Assembly: GCA_037013495.1 (NCBI GenBank)
Contig: JAZDXN010000029.1
Span: 3,236,501 to 3,300,500, forward strand
Origin: Hippophae tibetana
Lineage: Eukaryota > Streptophyta > Magnoliopsida > Rosales > Elaeagnaceae
Length of the DNA: 64,000 nucleotides
Direction: 5' to 3'
Shown here: positions 22,620 to 37,849 of the stretch, one piece after another
Position numbering within the stretch: position 1 is the first letter of the stretch
How the letters are laid out: the number at the start of each line of letters is the position of its first letter
Program-made: the position numbers and the translations under genes
The notes under the pieces: model-generated
The model's database searches: none
Told to the model about the DNA's origin: nothing
The model's input: the letters and a program-made list of their open reading frames with translations, nothing else

Positions 22620-25600
22620 GGTCATAACTTTTGACTCGTGTGTAAAAACGAATATTAAAGTATATCAAACAGAAGGTCGTATTGATATCCATAATCTTAG
22701 CTGACCTTGCTATATAAATTCATTACTTGATCCTAATCTCCATCATTTACATCACTTATCGAGGGTTTAAAGTTTTTATCACATATTTTACATTTTTGGT
22801 TTTATTCTATAGAGTTCTAATGAAGATGGATGAGCCGACCAAGTGTATGTTTAAAAATAAACTAATGAATAAAAATATATTACAAATAATTTCATGATCC
22901 AACTAAAGAAATGAGAAGAGAAAAAGAAGAGTAGTGCTACTTTTTAATGTTTTCCATATCATATTTTAGAAATCGCAGTTGTACCTTGAAAAGGTCATAA
23001 CTTTTGACTCGTGTGTAAAAACGATTATTAAAGTATATCAAACCGAAGGTCGTATTGATATCCATAATCTTAGCTGACCTTGCTATATAAATTCATTACT
23101 TGATCCTAAATTACATCATTTACATCACTTATCGAGGGTTTAAAGTTTTTATCACATATTTTACATTTTTGTTTTTATTCTATAGAGTTGTAATGCAGAT
23201 GGATGAGCCGACAGAGTGTATGTTTAAAAATAAACTAATGACTAAGAATATAATACAAATAATTTCATGAAACAATTAAAGAAATGAGAAGAGAAAAAGA
23301 AGAGGAGTGCTTCTTTTTAATGTTTTCCATAACATATTTTAGAAATCGCAGTTGTACCTTGAAAAGGTCATAACTTTTGACTCGTGTGTAAAAACGACTA
23401 TTATAGTATATCAAACCGAAGGTCATATCGATATCCATAATCTTAGCTGACCTGGCTATATAAATTCATTACTTGATCCTAAATTCCATAATTTACATCA
23501 CTTATCGAGGGTTTAAAGTTTTTATCACATATTTTACATTTTTGGTTTTATTCTATAGAGTTGTAATGAAGATGGATGAGCCGACCAAGTATATGTTTAA
23601 AAATAAACTAATGACTAAGAATATAATACAAATAATTTCATGACACAATTAAAGAAATGAGAAGAGAAAAAGAAGAGGAGTGCTACTTTTTAATGTTTTC
23701 CATAACATATTTGAGAAATCAGAGTTGTACCTTGAAACGGTCATAACTTTTGACTCGTGTGTAAAAACGACAATAATAGTATATCAAACCGAAGCTCTGA
23801 TCGATATCCATAATCTTAGATGACCTGGATATATTAATTCATTACTTGATCCTAAATTCCATCATTTACATCACTTATCGAGCGTTTAAAGTTTTTGTCA
23901 CAAATTTTACATTTTTGGTTTTATTCTATAGAGTTGTAATGAAGATGGATGAGCGGACCAAGTGTATGTTTAAAAATAAACTAATGAATAAGAATATATT
24001 ACAAATAATTTCATGATCCAACTAAAGAAATGAGAAGAGAAAAAGAAGAGGAGTGCTACTTTTTATTGTTTTCAATAACTTATTTGAGAAATCGCAGTTG
24101 TACCTTGAAACGGTCATAACTTTTGACTCGTGTGTAAAAACGACTATTATAGTATATCAAACCGAAGGTCGTATCGATATCCATAATCTTAGTTGACCTG
24201 GTTATAGAAATTCATTACTTGATCCTAAATTCAATCATTTACATCACTTATAGAGGGTTTAAAGTTTTTGTCACGTATTTTACATTTTTGGTTTTATTCT
24301 ATAGAGTTGTAATGAAGATGGATGAGCCGACCAAGTGTATGTTTAATAATAAACTAATAACTAAGAATATAATACAAACAATTTCATGATCCAACTAAAG
24401 AAATGAGAAGAGAAAAAGAAGAGGAGTGCTACTTTTTATTGTTTTCAATAACATATTTGATAAATCGGAGTTGTACCTTGAAACGGTCATAACTTTTGAC
24501 TCGTGTGTAAAAACGAATATTAAAGTATATCAAACAGAAGGTCGTATTGATATCCATAATCTTAGCTGACCTTGCTATATAAATTCATTACTTGATCCTA
24601 ATCTCCATCATTTACATCACTTATCGAGGGTTTAAAGTTTTTATCACATATTTTACATTTTTGGTTTTATTCTATAGAGTTCTAATGAAGATGGATGAGC
24701 CGACCAAGTGTATGTTTAAAAATAAACTAATGAATAAAAATATATTACAAATAATTTCATGATCCAACTAAAGAAATGAGAAGAGAAAAAGAAGAGTAGT
24801 GCTACTTTTTAATGTTTTCCATATCATATTTTAGAAATCGCAGTTGTACCTTGAAAAGGTCATAACTTTTGACTCGTGTGTAAAAACGATTATTAAAGTA
24901 TATCAAACCGAAGGTCGTATTGATATCCATAATCTTAGCTGACCTTGCTATATAAATTCATTACTTGATCCTAAATTACATCATTTACATCACTTATCGA
25001 GGGTTTAAAGTTTTTATCACATATTTTACATTTTTGTTTTTATTCTATAGAGTTGTAATGCAGATGGATGAGCCGACAGAGTGTATGTTTAAAAATAAAC
25101 TAATGACTAAGAATATAATACAAATAATTTCATGAAACAATTAAAGAAATGAGAAGAGAAAAAGAAGAGGAGTGCTTCTTTTTAATGTTTTCCATAACAT
25201 ATTTTAGAAATCGCAGTTGTACCTTGAAAAGGTCATAACTTTTGACTCGTGTGTAAAAACGACTATTATAGTATATCAAACCGAAGGTCATATCGATATC
25301 CATAATCTTAGCTGACCTGGCTATATAAATTCATTACTTGATCCTAAATTCCATAATTTACATCACTTATCGAGGGTTTAAAGTTTTTATCACATATTTT
25401 ACATTTTTGGTTTTATTCTATAGAGTTGTAATGAAGATGGATGAGCCGACCAAGTATATGTTTAAAAATAAACTAATGACTAAGAATATAATACAAATAA
25501 TTTCATGACACAATTAAAGAAATGAGAAGAGAAAAAGAAGAGGAGTGCTACTTTTTAATGTTTTCCATAACATATTTGAGAAATCAGAGTTGTACCTTGA

Positions 25601-26465
25601 AACGGTCATAACTTTTGACTCGTGTGTAAAAACGACAATAATAGTATATCAAACCGAAGCTCTTATCGATATCCATAATCTTAGATGACCTGGATATATT
25701 AATTCATTACTTGATCCTAAATTCCATCATTTACATCACTTATCGAGCGTTTAAAGTTTTTGTCACAAATTTTACATTTTTGGTTTTATTCTATAGAGTT
25801 GTAATGAAGATGGATGAGCGGACCAAGTGTATGTTTAAAAATAAACTAATGAATAAGAATATATTACAAATAATTTCATGATCCAACTAAAGAAATGAGA
25901 AGAGAAAAAGAAGAGGAGTGCTACTTTTTATTGTTTTCAATAACTTATTTGAGAAATCGCAGTTGTACCTTGAAACGGTCATAACTTTTGACTCGTGTGT
26001 AAAAACGACTATTATAGTATATCAAACCGAAGGTCGTATCGATATCCATAATCTTAGTTGACCTGGTTATAGAAATTCATTACTTGATCCTAAATTCAAT
26101 CATTTACATCACTTATAGAGGGTTTAAAGTTTTTGTCACGTATTTTACATTTTTGGTTTTATTCTATAGAGTTGTAATGAAGATGGATGAGCCGACCAAG
26201 TGTATGTTTAATAATAAACTAATAACTAAGAATATAATACAAACAATTTCATGATCCAACTAAAGAAATGAGAAGAGAAAAGGAAGAGGAGTGCTACTTT
26301 TTATTGTTTTCAATAACATATTTGATAAATCGGAGTTGTACCTTGAAACGGTCATAACTTTTGACTCGTGTGTAAAAACGAATATTAAAGTATATCAAAC
26401 AGAAGGTCGTATTGATATCCATAATCTTAGCTGACCTTGCTATATAAATTCATTACTTGATCCTA
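22620..26465 (+). repeat. five-monomer tandem duplication (1865 bp x 2)
   Basis: Both copies share rare variants at a constant offset of 1865 bp: CCTAATCTCC (22732 and 24597), TTTCCATATCATATTTTAG, CCGACAGAGTG, GAGCGGACC and CCTGGATATATT. The few differences include CTCTGATCG against CTCTTATCG. Breakpoints are approximate. Confidence 0.85.
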
Positions 26466-29400
26466 AATTCCATCATTTACATCACTTATCGAGGGTTTAA
26501 AGTTTTTATCACATATTTTACATTTTTGGTTTTATTCTATAGAGTTGTAATGAAGATGGATGAGCCGACCAAGTGTATGTTTAAAAATAAACTAATGAAT
26601 AAGAATATATTACCAATAATTTCATGATCCAACTAAAGAAATGAGAAGAGAAAAAGAAGAGTAGTGCTACTTTTTATTTTTTTCAATAACTTATTTGAGA
26701 AATCGGAGTTGTACCTTGAAACGGTCATAACTTTTGACTCGTGTGTAAAAACGACTATTATAGTATATCAAACCAAAGGTCGTATCGATATCCATAATCT
26801 TAGTTGACCTGGCTATAGAAATTCATTACTTGATCCTAAATTCAATCATTTACATCACTTATCGAGGGTTTAAAGTTTTTGTCACGTATTTTACATTTTT
26901 GGTTTTATTCTATAGAGTTGTAATGAAGATGGATGAGCCGACCAAGTGTATGTTTAAAAATAAACTAATAACTAAGAATATAATACAAATAATTTCATGA
27001 TCCAACTAAAGAAATGAGAAGAGAAAAAGAAGAGGAGTGCTACTTTTTATTGTTTTCAATAACTTATTTTAGAAATCGCAGTTGTACCTTGAAAAGGTCA
27101 TAACTTTTGACTCGTGTGTAAAAACGACTATTATAGTATATCAAACCGAAGGTCATATCGATATCCATAATCTTAGCTGACCTGGCTATATAAATTCATT
27201 ACTTGATCCTAAATTCCATCATTTACATCACTTATCGAGGGTTTAAAGTTTTTATCACATATTTTACATTTTTGGTTTTATTCTATAGAGTTGTAATGAA
27301 GATGGATGAGCCGACCAAGTATATGTTTAAAAATAAACTAATGACTAAGAATATAATACAAATAATTTCATGACACAATTAAAGAAATGAGAAGAGAAAA
27401 AGAAGAGGAGTGCTACTTTTTAATGTTTTCCATAACATATTTGAGAAATCGGAGTTGTACCTTGAAACGGTCATAACTTTTGACTCGTGTGTAAAAACGA
27501 CAATAATAGTATATCAAACCGAAGCTCTTATCGATATCCATAATCTTAGATGACCTGGCTATATTAATTCATTACTTGATCCTAAATTCCATCATTTACA
27601 TCACTTATCGAGCGTTTAAAGTTTTTGTCACAAATTTTACATTTTTGGTTTTATTCTATAGAGTTGTAATGAAGATGGATGAGCCGACCAAGTGTATGTT
27701 TAAAAATAAACTAATGAATAAGAATATATTACAAATAATTTCATGATCCAACTAAAGAAATGAGAAGAGAAAAATAAGAGGAGTGCTACTTTTTATTGTT
27801 TTAAATAACTTATTTGAGAAATCGCAGTTGTACCTTGAAACGGTCATAACTTTTGACTCGTGTGTAAAAACGACTATTATAGTATATCAAACCGACGGTC
27901 GTATCGATATCCATAATCTTAATTGACCTGGTTATAGAAATTCATTACTTGATCCTAAATTCAATCATTTACATCACTTATAGAGGGTTTAAAGTTTTTG
28001 TCACATATTTTACATTTTTGGTTTTATTCTATAGAGTTGTAATGAAGATGGATGAGCCGACCAAGTGTATGTTTAATAATAAACTAATAACTAAGAATAT
28101 AATACAACAATTTCATGATCCAACTAAAGAAATGAGAAGAGAAAAAGAAGAGGAGTGCTACTTTTTATTGTTTTCAATAACATATTTGAGAAATCGGAGT
28201 TGTACCTTGAAACAGTCATAACTTTTGACTCGTGTGTAAAAACGAATATTAAAGTATATCAAACAGAAGGTCGTATTGATATCCATAATCTTAGCTGACC
28301 TTGCTATATAAATTCATTACTTGATCCTAAATTCCATCATTTACATCACTTATCGAGGGTTTAAAGTTTTTATCACATATTTTACATTTTTGGTTTTATT
28401 CTATAGAGTTGTAATGAAGATGGATGAGCCGACCAAGTGTATGTTTAAAAATAAACTAATGAATAAGAATATATTACAAATAATTTCATGATCCAACTAA
28501 AGAAATGAGAAGAGAAAAAGAAGAGTAGTGCTACTTTTTATTGTTTTCAATAACTTATTTGAGAAATCGGAGTTGTACCTTGAAACGGTCATAACTTTTG
28601 ACTTGTGTGTAAAAACGACTATTATAGTATATCAAACTGAAGGTCGTATCGATATCCATAATCTTAGTTGACCTGGCTATAGAAATTCATTACTTGATCC
28701 TAAATTCAATCATTTACATCACTTATCGAGGGTTTAAAGTTTTTGTCACGTATTTTACATTTTTGGTTTTATTCTATAGAGTTGTAATGAAGATGGATGA
28801 GCCGACCAAGTGTATGTTTAAAAATAAACTAATAACTAAGAATATAATACAAATAATTTCATGATCCAACTAAAGAAATGAGAAGAGAAAAAGAAGAGGA
28901 GTGCTACTTTTTATTGTTTTCAATAACTTATTTGAGAAATCGCAGTTGTACCTTGAAACGGTCATAACTTTTGACTCGTGCGTAAAAACGACTATTATAG
29001 TATATCAAACCGAAGGTCGTATCGATATCCATAATCTTAGTTGACCTGGCTATAGAAATTCATTACTTGATCCTAAATTCAATCATTTACATCACTTATC
29101 GAGGGTTTAAAGTTTTTGTCACGTATTTTACATTTTTGGTTTCATTCAATAGAGTTGTAATGAAGATAGATGAGTCGACTAAGAGTATGTTTAAAAATAT
29201 TCTTATGAATCTTAATATAATACAAATAATTTCATGATCCAACTAAAGAAATGAGAAGAGAAAAAGAAGAGGAGTGCTACTTTTTAAAGTTTTCCATAAC
29301 ATATTTGAGAAATCGGAGTTGTACCTTGAAACGGTCATAACTTTTGACTCGTGTGTAAAAACGAATATTTAAGTATATCAAAGCGAAGGTCGTATTGATA

Positions 29401-32400
29401 TCCATAATCTTAGCTGACCTTGGTATATAAATTCATTACTTGATCCTAAATTCCATCATTTACATCACTTATCGAGGGTTTAAAGTTTTTATCACATATT
29501 TTACATTTTTGGTTTTATTCTATAGAGTTGTAATGCAGATGGATGAGCCGACCAAGTGTATGTTTAAAAATAAACTAATGACTAAGAATATAATATAAAT
29601 AATTTCATGAAACAATTAAAGAAATGAGAAGAGAAAAAGAAGAGGAGTGCTACTTTTTAATGTTTTCCATAACTTATTTTAGAAATCGCAGTTGTACCTT
29701 GAAAAGGTCATAACTTTTGACTCGTGTGTAAAAACGACAATAATAGTATATCAAACCGAAGCACTTATCGATATCCATAATCTTAGATGACCTGGCTATA
29801 TTAATTCATTACTTGATCCTAAATTCCATCATTTACATCACTTATCGAGCGTTTAAAGTTTTTATCACATATTTTACATTTTTGGTTTTATTCTATAGAG
29901 TTGTAATGAAGATGGATGAGCCGACCAAGTGTATGTTTAAAAATAAACTAATGAATAAGAATATATTACAAATAATTTCATGATCCAACTAAAGAAATGA
30001 GAAGAGAAAAAGAAGAGGAGTGCTACTTTTTATTGTTTTCAATAATTCTTTTAAGAAATCGCAGTTGTACCTTGAAACGGTCATAACTTTTGACTCGTGT
30101 GTAAAAACGACTATTATAGTATATCAAACCGAAGGTCATATCGATATCCATAATCTTAGATGACCTGGCTATATTAATTCATTACTTGATCCTAAATTCC
30201 ATCATTTACATCACTTATCGAGCGTTTAAAGTTTTTGTCACAAATTTTACATTTTTGGTTTTATTCTATAGAGTTGTAATGAAGATGGATGAGCCGACCA
30301 AGTGTATGTTTAAAAATAAACTAATGAATAAGAATATATTACAAATAATTTCATGATCCAACTAAAGAAATGAGAAGAGAAAAAGAAGAGGAGTGCTACT
30401 TTTTATTGTTTTCCATAACATATTTGAGAAATCAGAGTTGTACCTTGAAACGGTCATAACTTTTGACTCGTGTGTAAAAACGACTATTATAGTATATCAA
30501 ACCGAAGGTCGTATCGATATCCATAATCTTAGCTGACCTGGCTATATAAATTCATTACTTGATCCTAAATTCCATTATTTACATCACTTATCGAGCGTTT
30601 AAAGTTTTTGTCACAAATTTTACATTTTTGGTTTTATTCTATAGAGTTGTAATGAAGATGGATGAGCGGACCAAGTGTATGTTTAAAAATAAACTAATGA
30701 ATAAGAATATATTACAAATAATTTCATGATCCAACTAATGAAATGAGAAGAGAAAAAGAAGAGGAGTGCTACTTTTTATTGTTTTCAATAACTTATTTGA
30801 GAAATCGCAGTTGTACCTTGAAACGGTCATAACTTTTGTCTCGTGTGTAAAAACGACTATTATAGTATATCAAACCGAAGGTCGTATCGATATCCATAAT
30901 CTTAGCTGACCTAGCTATATAAATTCATTACTTGATCCTAAATTCCATAATTTACATCACTTATCGAGGGTTTAAAGTTTTTATCACATATTTTACATTT
31001 TTGGTTTTATTCTATAGAGTTGTAATGAAGATGGATGAGCCGACCAAGTATATGTTTAAAAATAAACTAATGACTAAGAATATAATACAAATAATTTCAT
31101 GACACAATTAAAGAAATGAGAAGAGAAAAAGAAGAGGAGTGCTACTTTTTAATGTTTTCCATAACATATTTGAGAAATCAGAGTTGTACCTTGAAACGGT
31201 CATAACTTTTGACTCGTGTGTAAAAACGACAATAATAGTATATCAAACCGAAGCTCTTATCGATATCCATAATCTTAGATGACCTGGATATATTAATTCA
31301 TTACTTGATCCTAAATTCCATCATTTACATCACTTATCGAGCGTTTAAAGTTTTTGTCACAAATTTTACATTTTTGGTTTTATTCTATAGAGTTGTAATG
31401 AAGATGGATGAGCGGACCAAGTGTATGTTTAAAAATAAACTAATGAATAAGAATATATTACAAATAATTTCATGATCCAACTAAAGAAATGAGAAGAGAA
31501 AAAGAAGAGGAGTGCTACTTTTTATTGTTTTCAATAACTTATTTGAGAAATCGCAGTTGTACCTTGAAACGGTCATAACTTTTGACTCGTGTGTAAAAAC
31601 GACTATTATAGTATATCAAACCGAAGGTCGTATCGATATCCATAATCTTAGTTGACCTGGTTATAGAAATTCATTACTTGATCCTAAATTCAATCATTTA
31701 CATCACTTATAGAGGGTTTAAAGTTTTTGTCACGTATTTTACATTTTTGGTTTTATTCTATAGAGTTGTAATGAAGATGGATGAGCCGACCAAGTGTATG
31801 TTTAATAATAAACTAATAACTAAGAATATAATACAAACAATTTCATGATCCAACTAAAGAAATGAGAAGAGAAAAAGAAGAGGAGTGCTACTTTTTATTG
31901 TTTTCAATAACATATATGATAAATCGGAGTTGTACCTTGAAACGGTCATAACTTTTGACTCGTGTGTAAAAACGAATATTAAAGTATATCAAACAGAAGG
32001 TCGTATTGATATCCATAATCTTAGCTGACCTTGCTATATAAATTCATTACTTGATCCTAAATTCCATCATTTACATCACTTATCGAGGGTTTAAAGTTTT
32101 TATCACATATTTTACATTTTTGGTTTTATTCTATAGAGTTGTAATGAAGATGGATGAGCCGTCCAAGTGTATGTTTAAAAATAAACTAATGAATAAGAAT
32201 ATATTACAAATAATTTCATGATCCAACTAAAGAAATGAGAAGAGAAAAAGAAGAGTAGTGCTACTTTTTATTTTTTTCAATAACTTATTTGAGAAATCGG
32301 AGTTGTACCTTGAAACGGTCATAACTTTTGACTCGTGTGCAAAAACGACTATTATAGTATATCAAACCAAAGGTCGTATCGATATCCATAATCTTAGTTG

Positions 32401-35400
32401 ACCTGGCTATAGAAATTCATTACTTGATCCTAAATTCAATCATTTACATCACTTATCGAGGGTTTAAAGTTTTTGTCACGTATTTTACATTTTTGGTTTT
32501 ATTCTATAGAGTTGTAATGAAGATGGATGAGCCGACCAAGTGTATGTTTAAAAATAAACTAATAACTAAGAATATAATACAAATAATTTCATGATCCAAC
32601 TAAAGAAATGAGAAGAGAAAAAGAAGAGGAGTGCTACTTTTTATTGTTTTCAATAACTTATTTTAGAAATCGCAGTTGTACCTTGAAAAGGTCATAACTT
32701 TTGACTCGTGTGTAAAAACGACTATTATAGTATATCAAACCGAAGGTCATATCGATATCCATAATCTTAGATGACCTGGCTATATAAATTCATTACTTGA
32801 TCCTAAATTCCATCATTTACATCACTTATCGAGGGTTTAAAGTTTTTATCACATATTTTACATTTTTGGTTTTATTCTATAGAGTTGTAATGAAGATGGA
32901 TGAGCCGACCAAGTATATGTTTAAAAATAAACTAATGACTAAGAATATAATACAAATAATTTCATGACACAATTAAAGAAATGAGAAGAGAAAAAGAAGA
33001 GGAGTGCTACTTTTTAATGTTTTCCATAACATATTTGAGAAATCGGAGTTGTACCTTGAAACGGTCATAACTTTTGACTCGTGTGTAAAAACGACAATAA
33101 TAGTATATCAAACCGAAGCTCTTATCGATATCCATAATCTTAGATGACCTGGCTATATTAATTCATTACTTGATCCTAAATTCCATCATTTACATCACTT
33201 ATCGAGCGTTTAAAGTTTTTGTCACAAATTTTACATTTTTGGTTTTATTCTATAGAGTTGTAATGAAGATGGATGAGCCGACCAAGTGTATGTTTAAAAA
33301 TAAACTAATGAATAAGAATATATTACAAATAATTTCATGATCCAACTAAAGAAATGAGAAGAGAAAAATAAGAGGAGTGCTACTTTTTATTGTTTTCAAT
33401 AACTTATTTGAGAAATCGCAGTTGTACCTTGAAACGGTCATAACTTTTGACTCGTGTGTAAAAACGACTATTATAGTATATCAAACCGACGGTCGTATCA
33501 ATATCCATAATCTTAATTGACCTGGTTATAGAAATTCATTACTTGATCCTAAATTCAATCATTTACATCACTTATAGAGGGTTTAAAGTTTTTGTCACAT
33601 ATTTTACATTTTTGGTTTTATTCTATAGAGTTGTAATGAAGATGGATGAGCCGACCAAGTGTATGTTTAATAATAAACTAATAACTAAGAATATAATACA
33701 AACAATTTCATGATCCAACTAAAGAAATGAGAAGAGAAAAAGAAGAGGAGTGCTACTTTTTATTGTTTTCAATAACATATTTGAGAAATCGGAGTTGTAC
33801 CTTGAAACAGTCATAACTTTTGACTCGTGTGTAAAAACGAATATTAAAGTATATCAAACAGAAGGTCGTATTGATATCCATAATCTTAGCTGACCTTGCT
33901 ATATAAATTCATTACTTGATCCTAAATTCCATCATTTACATCACTTATCGAGGGTTTAAAGTTTTTATCACATATTTTACATTTTTGGTTTTATTCTATA
34001 GAGTTGTAATGAAGATGGATGAGCCGACCAAGTGTATGTTTAAAAATAAACTAATGAATAAGAATATATTACAAATAATTTCATGATCCAATTAAAGAAA
34101 TGAGAAGAGAAAAAGAAGAGTAGTGCTACTTTTTATTGTTTTCAATAACTTATTTGAGAAATCGGAGTTGTACCTTGAAACGGTCATAACTTTTGACTCG
34201 TGTGTAAAAACGACTATTATAGTATATCAAACCGAAGGTCGTATCGATATCCATAATCTTAGTTGACCTGGCTATAGAAATTCATTACTTGATCCTAAAT
34301 TCAATCATTTACATCACTTATCGAGGGTTTAAAGTTTTTGTCACGTATTTTACATTTTTGGTTTTATTCTATAGAGTTGTAATGAAGATGGATGAGCCGA
34401 CCAAGTGTATGTTTAAAAATAAACTAATAACTAAGAATATAATACAAATAATTTCATGATCCAACTAAAGAAATGAGAAGAGAAAAAGAAGAGGAGTGCT
34501 ACTTTTTATTGTTTTCAATAACTTATTTGAGAAATCGCAGTTGTACCTTGAAACGGTCATAACTTTTGACTCGTGTGTAAAAACGACTATTATAGTATAT
34601 CAAACCGAAGGTCGTATCGATATCCATAATCTTAGTTGACCTGGCTATAGAAATTCATTACTTGATCCTAAATTCAATCATTTACATCACTTATCGAGGG
34701 TTTAAAGTTTTTGTCACGTATTTTACATTTTTGGTTTCATTCAATAGAGTTGTAATGAAGATAGATGAGTCGACTAAGAGTATGTTTAAAAATATTCTTA
34801 TGAATCTTAATATAATACAAATAATTTCATGATCCAACTAAAGAAATGAGAAGAGAAAAAGAAGAGGAGTGCTACTTTTTAAAGTTTTCCATAACATATT
34901 TGAGAAATCGGAGTTGTACCTTGAAACGGTCATAACTTTTGACTCGTGTGTAAAAACGAATATTTAAGTATATCAAAGCGAAGGTCGTATTGATATCCAT
35001 AATCTTAGCTGACCTTGGTATATAAATTCATTACTTGATCCTAAATTCCATCATTTACATCACTTATCGAGGGTTTAAAGTTTTTATCACATATTTTACA
35101 TTTTTGGTTTTATTCTATAGAGTTGTAATGCAGATGGATGAGCCGACCAAGTGTATGTTTAAAAATAAACTAATGACTAAGAATATAATACAAATAATTT
35201 CATGAAACAATTAAAGAAATGAGAAGAGAAAAAGAAGAGGAGTGCTACTTTTTAATGTTTTCCATAAGTTATTTTAGAAATCGCAGTTGTACCTTGAAAA
35301 GGTCATAACATTTGACTCGTGTGTAAAAAGGACAATAATAGTATATCAAACCGAAGCACTTATCGATATCCATAATCTTAGATGACCTGGCTATATTAAT

Positions 35401-36165
35401 TCATTACTTGATCCTAAATTCCATCATTTACATCACTTATCGAGCGTTTAAAGTTTTTATCACATATTTTACATTTTTGGTTTTATTCTATAGAGTTGTA
35501 ATGAAGATGGATGAGCCGACCAAGTGTATGTTTAAAAATAAACTAATGAATAAGAATATATTACAAATAATTTCATGATCCAACTAAAGAAATGAGAAGA
35601 GAAAAAGAAGAGGAGTGCTACTTTTTATTGTTTTCAATAATTCTTTTAAGAAATCGCAGTTGTACCTTGAAACGGTCATAACTTTTGACTCGTGTGTAAA
35701 AACGACTATTATAGTATATCAAACCGAAGGTCGTATCGATATCCATAATCTTAGATGACCTGGCTATATTAATTCATTACTTGATCCTAAATTCCATCAT
35801 TTACATCACTTATCGAGCGTTTAAAGTTTTTGTCACAAATTTTACATTTTTGGTTTTATTCTATAGAGTTGTAATGAAGATGGATGAGCCGACCAAGTGT
35901 ATGTTTAAAAATAAACTAATGAATAAGAATATATTACAAATAATTTCATGATCCAACTAAAGAAATGAGAAGAGAAAAAGAAGAGGAGTGCTACTTTTTA
36001 TTGTTTTCCATAACATATTTGAGAAATCAGAGTTGTACCTTGAAACGGTCATAACTTTTGACTCGTGTGTAAAAACGACAATAATAGTATATCAAACCGA
36101 AGGTCGTATCGATATCCATAATCTTAGCTGACCTGGCTATATAAATTCATTACTTGATCCTAAAT
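25300..36165 (+). repeat. fifteen-monomer tandem duplication (5595 bp x 2)
   Basis: Segments about 25300-30570 and 30895-36165 match with an offset of 5594, then 5595 bp after a 1-bp deletion in the left copy near 28106. Shared rare variants include CTTATTTTTTTCAATAAC-type sequence (near 26671 and 32266), AAACCAAAGGTCG, CTTAATTGACC, GAAAAATAAGAGG, AAGCGAAGGTCG and AATAATTCTTTTAAG. The two copies lie end to end. Confidence 0.85.
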
Positions 36166-37849
36166 TCCATAATTTACATCACTTATCGAGGGTTTAAAGT
36201 TTTTATCACATATTTTACATTTTTGGTTTTATTCTATAGAGTTGTAATGAAGATGGATGAGCCGACCAAGTATATGTTTAAAAATAAACTAATGACTAAG
36301 AATATAATACAAATAATTTCATGACACAATTAAAGAAATGAGAAGAGAAAAAGAAGAGGAGTGGTACTTTTTAAAGTTTTCCATAACATATTTGAGAAAT
36401 CGGAGTTGTACCTTGAAACGGTCATAACTTTTGACTCGTGTGTAAAAACGAATATTTAAGTATATCAAAGCGAAGGTCGTATTGATATCCATAATCTTAG
36501 CTGACCTTGGTATATAAATTCATTACTTGATCCTAAATTCCATCATTTACATCACTTATCGAGGGTTTAAAGTTTTTATCACATAGTTTACATTTTTGGT
36601 TTTATTCTATAGAGTTGTAATGCAGATGGATGAGCCGACCAAGTGTATGTTTAAAAATAAACTAATGACTAAGAATATAATACAAATAATTTCATGAAAC
36701 AATTAAAGAAATGAGAAGAGAAAAAGAAGAGGAGTGCTACTTTTTAATGTTTTCCATAACATATTTGGAAAATCAGAGTTGTACCTTGAAACGGTCATAA
36801 CTTTTGACTCGTTTGTAAAAACAACAATAATAGTATATCAAACCGAAGCACTTATCGATATCCATAATCTTAGATGACCTGGCTATATTAATTCATTACT
36901 TGATCCTAAATTCCATCATTTACATCACTTATCGAGCGTTTAAAGTTTTTATCACATATTTTACATTTTTGGTTTTATTCTATAGAGTTGTAATGAAGAT
37001 GGATGAGCCGACCAAGTGTATGTTTAAAAATAAACTAATGAATAAGAATATATTACAAATAATTTCATGATCCAACTAAAGAAATGAGAAGATAAAAAGA
37101 AGAGGAGTGCTACTTTTTATTGTTTTCAATAATTGTTTTAAGAAATCGCAGTTTTACCTTGAAACGGTCATAACTTTTGACTCGTGTGTAAAAACGACTA
37201 TTATAGTATATCAAACCGAAGGTCGTATCGATATCCATAATCTTAGCTGACCTGGCTATAGAAATTCATTACTTGATCCTAAATTCTATCATTTACATCA
37301 CTTATCGAGGGTTTAAATTTTTTATCACATATTTTACATTTTTGGTTTTATTCTATAGAGTTGTAATGCAGATGGATGAGCCGACCAAGTGTATGTTTAA
37401 AAATAAACTAATGACTAAGAATATAATACAAATAATTTCATGAAACAATTAAAGAAATGAGAAGAGAAAAAGAAGAGGAGTGCTACTTTTTAATGTTTTC
37501 CATAACTTATTTTAGAAATCGCAGTTGTACCTTGAAAAGGTCATAACTTTTGACTCGTGTGTAAAAACGACAATAATAGTATATCAAACCGAAGCACTTA
37601 TCGATATCCATAATCTTAGATGACCTGGCTATATTAATTCATTACTTGATCCTAAATTCCATCATTTACATCACTTATCGAGCGTTTAAAGTTTTTATCA
37701 CATATTTTACATTTTTGGTTTTATTCTATAGAGTTGTAATGAAGATGGATGAGCCGACCAAGTGTATGTTTAAAAATAAACTAATGAATAAGAATATATT
37801 ACAAATAATTTCATGATCCAACTAAAGAAATGAGAAGAGAAAAAGAAGA

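Larger units (their letters stand above)
13261..22620 (+). repeat. array section nearest the retrotransposon, no long duplication
   Basis: About 25 monomers. The only clear internal duplication is the short one at 17970-19706. Private variants are common, such as an extra base near 13686, ATAAGTTATTTT near 14031, and 9-bp shorter monomers at about 18290, 19400 and 20145. Some variants seen near 14030-14105 recur far away near 35265-35335, so exchange has reached this section. Confidence 0.6.
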
